A model generated the notes under the pieces. It was not told where the DNA came from. It made no database searches and saw only the letters and a list, made by a program, of their open reading frames with translations. Position numbers and translations under genes: made by a program. A stretch of 47,106 bases of DNA from assembly GCA_943788055.1 (NCBI GenBank), contig CALSOU010000013.1:1-47106 (forward strand), in the 5' to 3' direction. This document shows, in pieces, positions 45,673 to 47,106 of this stretch (position 1 is the first letter of the stretch; each line of letters opens with the position of its first letter). This DNA comes from an uncultured Saprospiraceae bacterium (GTDB lineage: Bacteria; Bacteroidota; Bacteroidia; Chitinophagales; Saprospiraceae).

Positions 45673-46236
45673 ATGAGAAAGGGCAAGGTCATATTAGATA
45701 AAGGGAAATTCGAACTAACCCTAAAACGATTGAGTTTTGAACTCATTGAAAATCATGGTGACTTTTCTGAAACTTGCATTATAGGAATACAAGAGAGAGG
45801 AGTACTACTAGCTGATAGAATCACGGAAATCGTAAAGCAAAATTTCAAAAAAGCGAAGTTTAAGTACGGTAAATTAGACATTACTTTTTACAGAGATGAC
45901 TTTCGAAGAAGGGATAACCCTCTAAGTCCCAGTAAAACAGAGATCGACTTTCTAATCGAAGACAAAAGAGTAATTTTGATAGATGATGTACTTTATACGG
46001 GCAGGACGATTCACGCTGCGATGTCCGCACTTATGGACTTCGGTCGTCCACGACAAGTTGAGCTCCTAACTTTAGTTAATCGCCGATTCAATAGACATCT
46101 ACCTATAAAGGCAGATTATGCTGGAATTAACGTTGACGCTTTGGATGATGCATATGTCCGAGTAGATTGGGACGATGACGCTGCTAAAAATAAAATTCTC
46201 TTTTTTACAGGAGACAAAAACAATCGTGAATCATGA
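45673..46236 (+). CDS. pyrR: PyrR-type phosphoribosyltransferase
   Basis: The protein has 187 residues. PyrR is a uracil phosphoribosyltransferase and, in many bacteria, an RNA-binding attenuator of pyr operons. The PRPP loop is VILIDDVLYTGRTIHAAM and GIQERGVLLADRI is the N-terminal substrate loop. KLDITFYRDDFRRR matches PyrR closely. Its stop overlaps the pyrB start by four bases, the classic pyrR-pyrB arrangement. No PyrR-binding RNA hairpin or attenuator is evident upstream. Confidence 0.93.
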   Translation: MRKGKVILDKGKFELTLKRLSFELIENHGDFSETCIIGIQERGVLLADRITEIVKQNFKKAKFKYGKLDITFYRDDFRRRDNPLSPSKTEIDFLIEDKRVILIDDVLYTGRTIHAAMSALMDFGRPRQVELLTLVNRRFNRHLPIKADYAGINVDALDDAYVRVDWDDDAAKNKILFFTGDKNNRES

Positions 46237-47106
46237 ACAAGCAACTTAGTACCAAGCACCTACTAGGAATTAAGTATATAAGTCGAGAGGACATCCAGCT
46301 CATTTTTCATACGGCAGATAATTTCAAAGAAGTTATTAATCGACCGATCAAAAAAGTCCCTTCACTTAGGGATGTAACAGTTGCCAATCTATTTTTTGAA
46401 AATTCAACACGCACCAAGATATCATTTGAGTTAGCAGAAAAAAGACTAAGTGCAGATGTTGTCAATTTCTCAGCGGCTGCATCATCCGTCAAAAAAGGTG
46501 AAACTCTCCTAGATACAGTAAATAATATACTTTCGATGAAAGTCGATATGGTTGTGATGAGACACCCTACCCCTGGTGCTCCGCAATTTCTCGCAAAGAG
46601 AATCGACGCTAACATCATCAATGCCGGAGATGGTACGCATGAACATCCCACTCAAGCTCTCCTTGACGCTTATTCTATGCAGGAAAAAGTTGGAAACTTG
46701 AAAGGAAAAAAGGTAGCTATTATCGGCGATATCAAGCATTCTCGAGTAGCCCTCAGTAATATCTATTGTCTTAATAAGCTTGGAGCCGAAGTGGTTGTTT
46801 GTGGGCCTCCTACCCTGATACCAAAACACATTAGTGCCCTTAGGAGTTCAGGTCTCTTTCAATCTTAAAGAAACACTTGAGTGGTGTGACATTGCCAATG
46901 TATTGAGGATTCAACTCGAAAGACAAGATATCCAATACATACCTTCTCTTCGAGAATATAGTCAGCATTTTGGAATCAACAGAGAGCTCCTAGATTCATT
47001 GAAGAGTTCTCCTGTTATTATGCATCCAGGACCAATCAATAGAGGTGTCGAATTACGATCAGACGTCGTAGATAGTGACCACTCTATCATTCTACAACAG
47101 GTAGAA
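46233..47106 (+). pseudogene. pyrB: Aspartate carbamoyltransferase, frameshifted and cut by the window end
   Basis: PyrB joins carbamoyl phosphate and aspartate in pyrimidine synthesis. The first frame has 211 residues and stops at 46868. Removing one C from the CCC at 46837-46839 continues the protein as ISALGVQVSFNLKETLEWCD to the window edge, about 290 residues in total. The carbamoyl-phosphate loop FFENSTRTKISFE, RHPTPGAP, DGTHEHPTQALLD and HPGPINRGVEL are all intact. The gene is essential for pyrimidine prototrophy and otherwise perfect, so sequencing error is more likely than decay. It is translationally coupled to pyrR. Confidence 0.9.

Overview
The window is about 47 kb of AT-rich DNA that reads as a chromosomal segment of a member of the phylum Bacteroidota. 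The evidence is a T9SS C-terminal sorting domain on a secreted esterase-like protein, a SusC-like TonB-dependent receptor with a carboxypeptidase-regulatory N-terminal domain, a very long TamB, MutS2, a DUF4296 lipoprotein, scarce Shine-Dalgarno sequences, and repeated copies of the Bacteroidota -7 promoter element TAnnTTTG just upstream of genes. I cannot name the genus. There is no phage, IS element, CRISPR array or plasmid machinery.

Layout. 1-5 kb: a cut-off LolE/FtsX-type permease diverges from tyrS, which is followed by a frameshifted trans-sulfuration PLP enzyme and a CotH-like lipoprotein gene with three frameshifts. 5-16 kb: msrB, rimO, mutS2 and tamB, with small membrane and outer-membrane proteins between them. 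16-25 kb: folP, an M23 peptidase, an operon of sixA, a DUF4296 lipoprotein, a response regulator and a histidine kinase, then glnS and argS. 25-29.6 kb: a TonB-dependent receptor paired with a T9SS-exported esterase-like protein, closed by a strong terminator. 29.6-30.2 kb: a non-coding gap.

30.2-39.3 kb, all on the minus strand: a kynurenine catabolic operon. In transcription order it holds a broken chimeric hydrolase gene, a class V aminotransferase, an oxalocrotonate decarboxylase/hydratase-family enzyme, a semialdehyde dehydrogenase, 3-hydroxyanthranilate dioxygenase, ACMS decarboxylase, kynureninase, kynurenine 3-monooxygenase and a RidA-type 2-aminomuconate deaminase. Together these carry kynurenine through 3-hydroxyanthranilate and 2-aminomuconate to oxalocrotonate and oxopentenoate. 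Presence of the decarboxylase points to carbon and nitrogen catabolism rather than NAD synthesis. Tryptophan dioxygenase, formamidase, the tautomerase and the aldolase are not in the window.

39.5-47.1 kb: tRNA-Ser(UGA), then pyrG coupled to a TrmH-family methyltransferase and a MOSC protein, an outer-membrane protein, tpiA diverging from an aldo/keto reductase, and pyrR-pyrB. pyrB is frameshifted and runs off the end of the window.

Six single-base frameshifts break four genes, including the housekeeping gene pyrB. All six are net +1 and five lie in short homopolymers. Residual sequencing or assembly error is the leading explanation, so the 'pseudogene' labels here mean 'broken as written'. 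The most interesting biology is the complete meta-type kynurenine operon with an extra class V PLP enzyme, the secreted esterase that has lost its nucleophile, and a pair of identical palindromic sites 53 bp apart between tpiA and the aldo/keto reductase gene.
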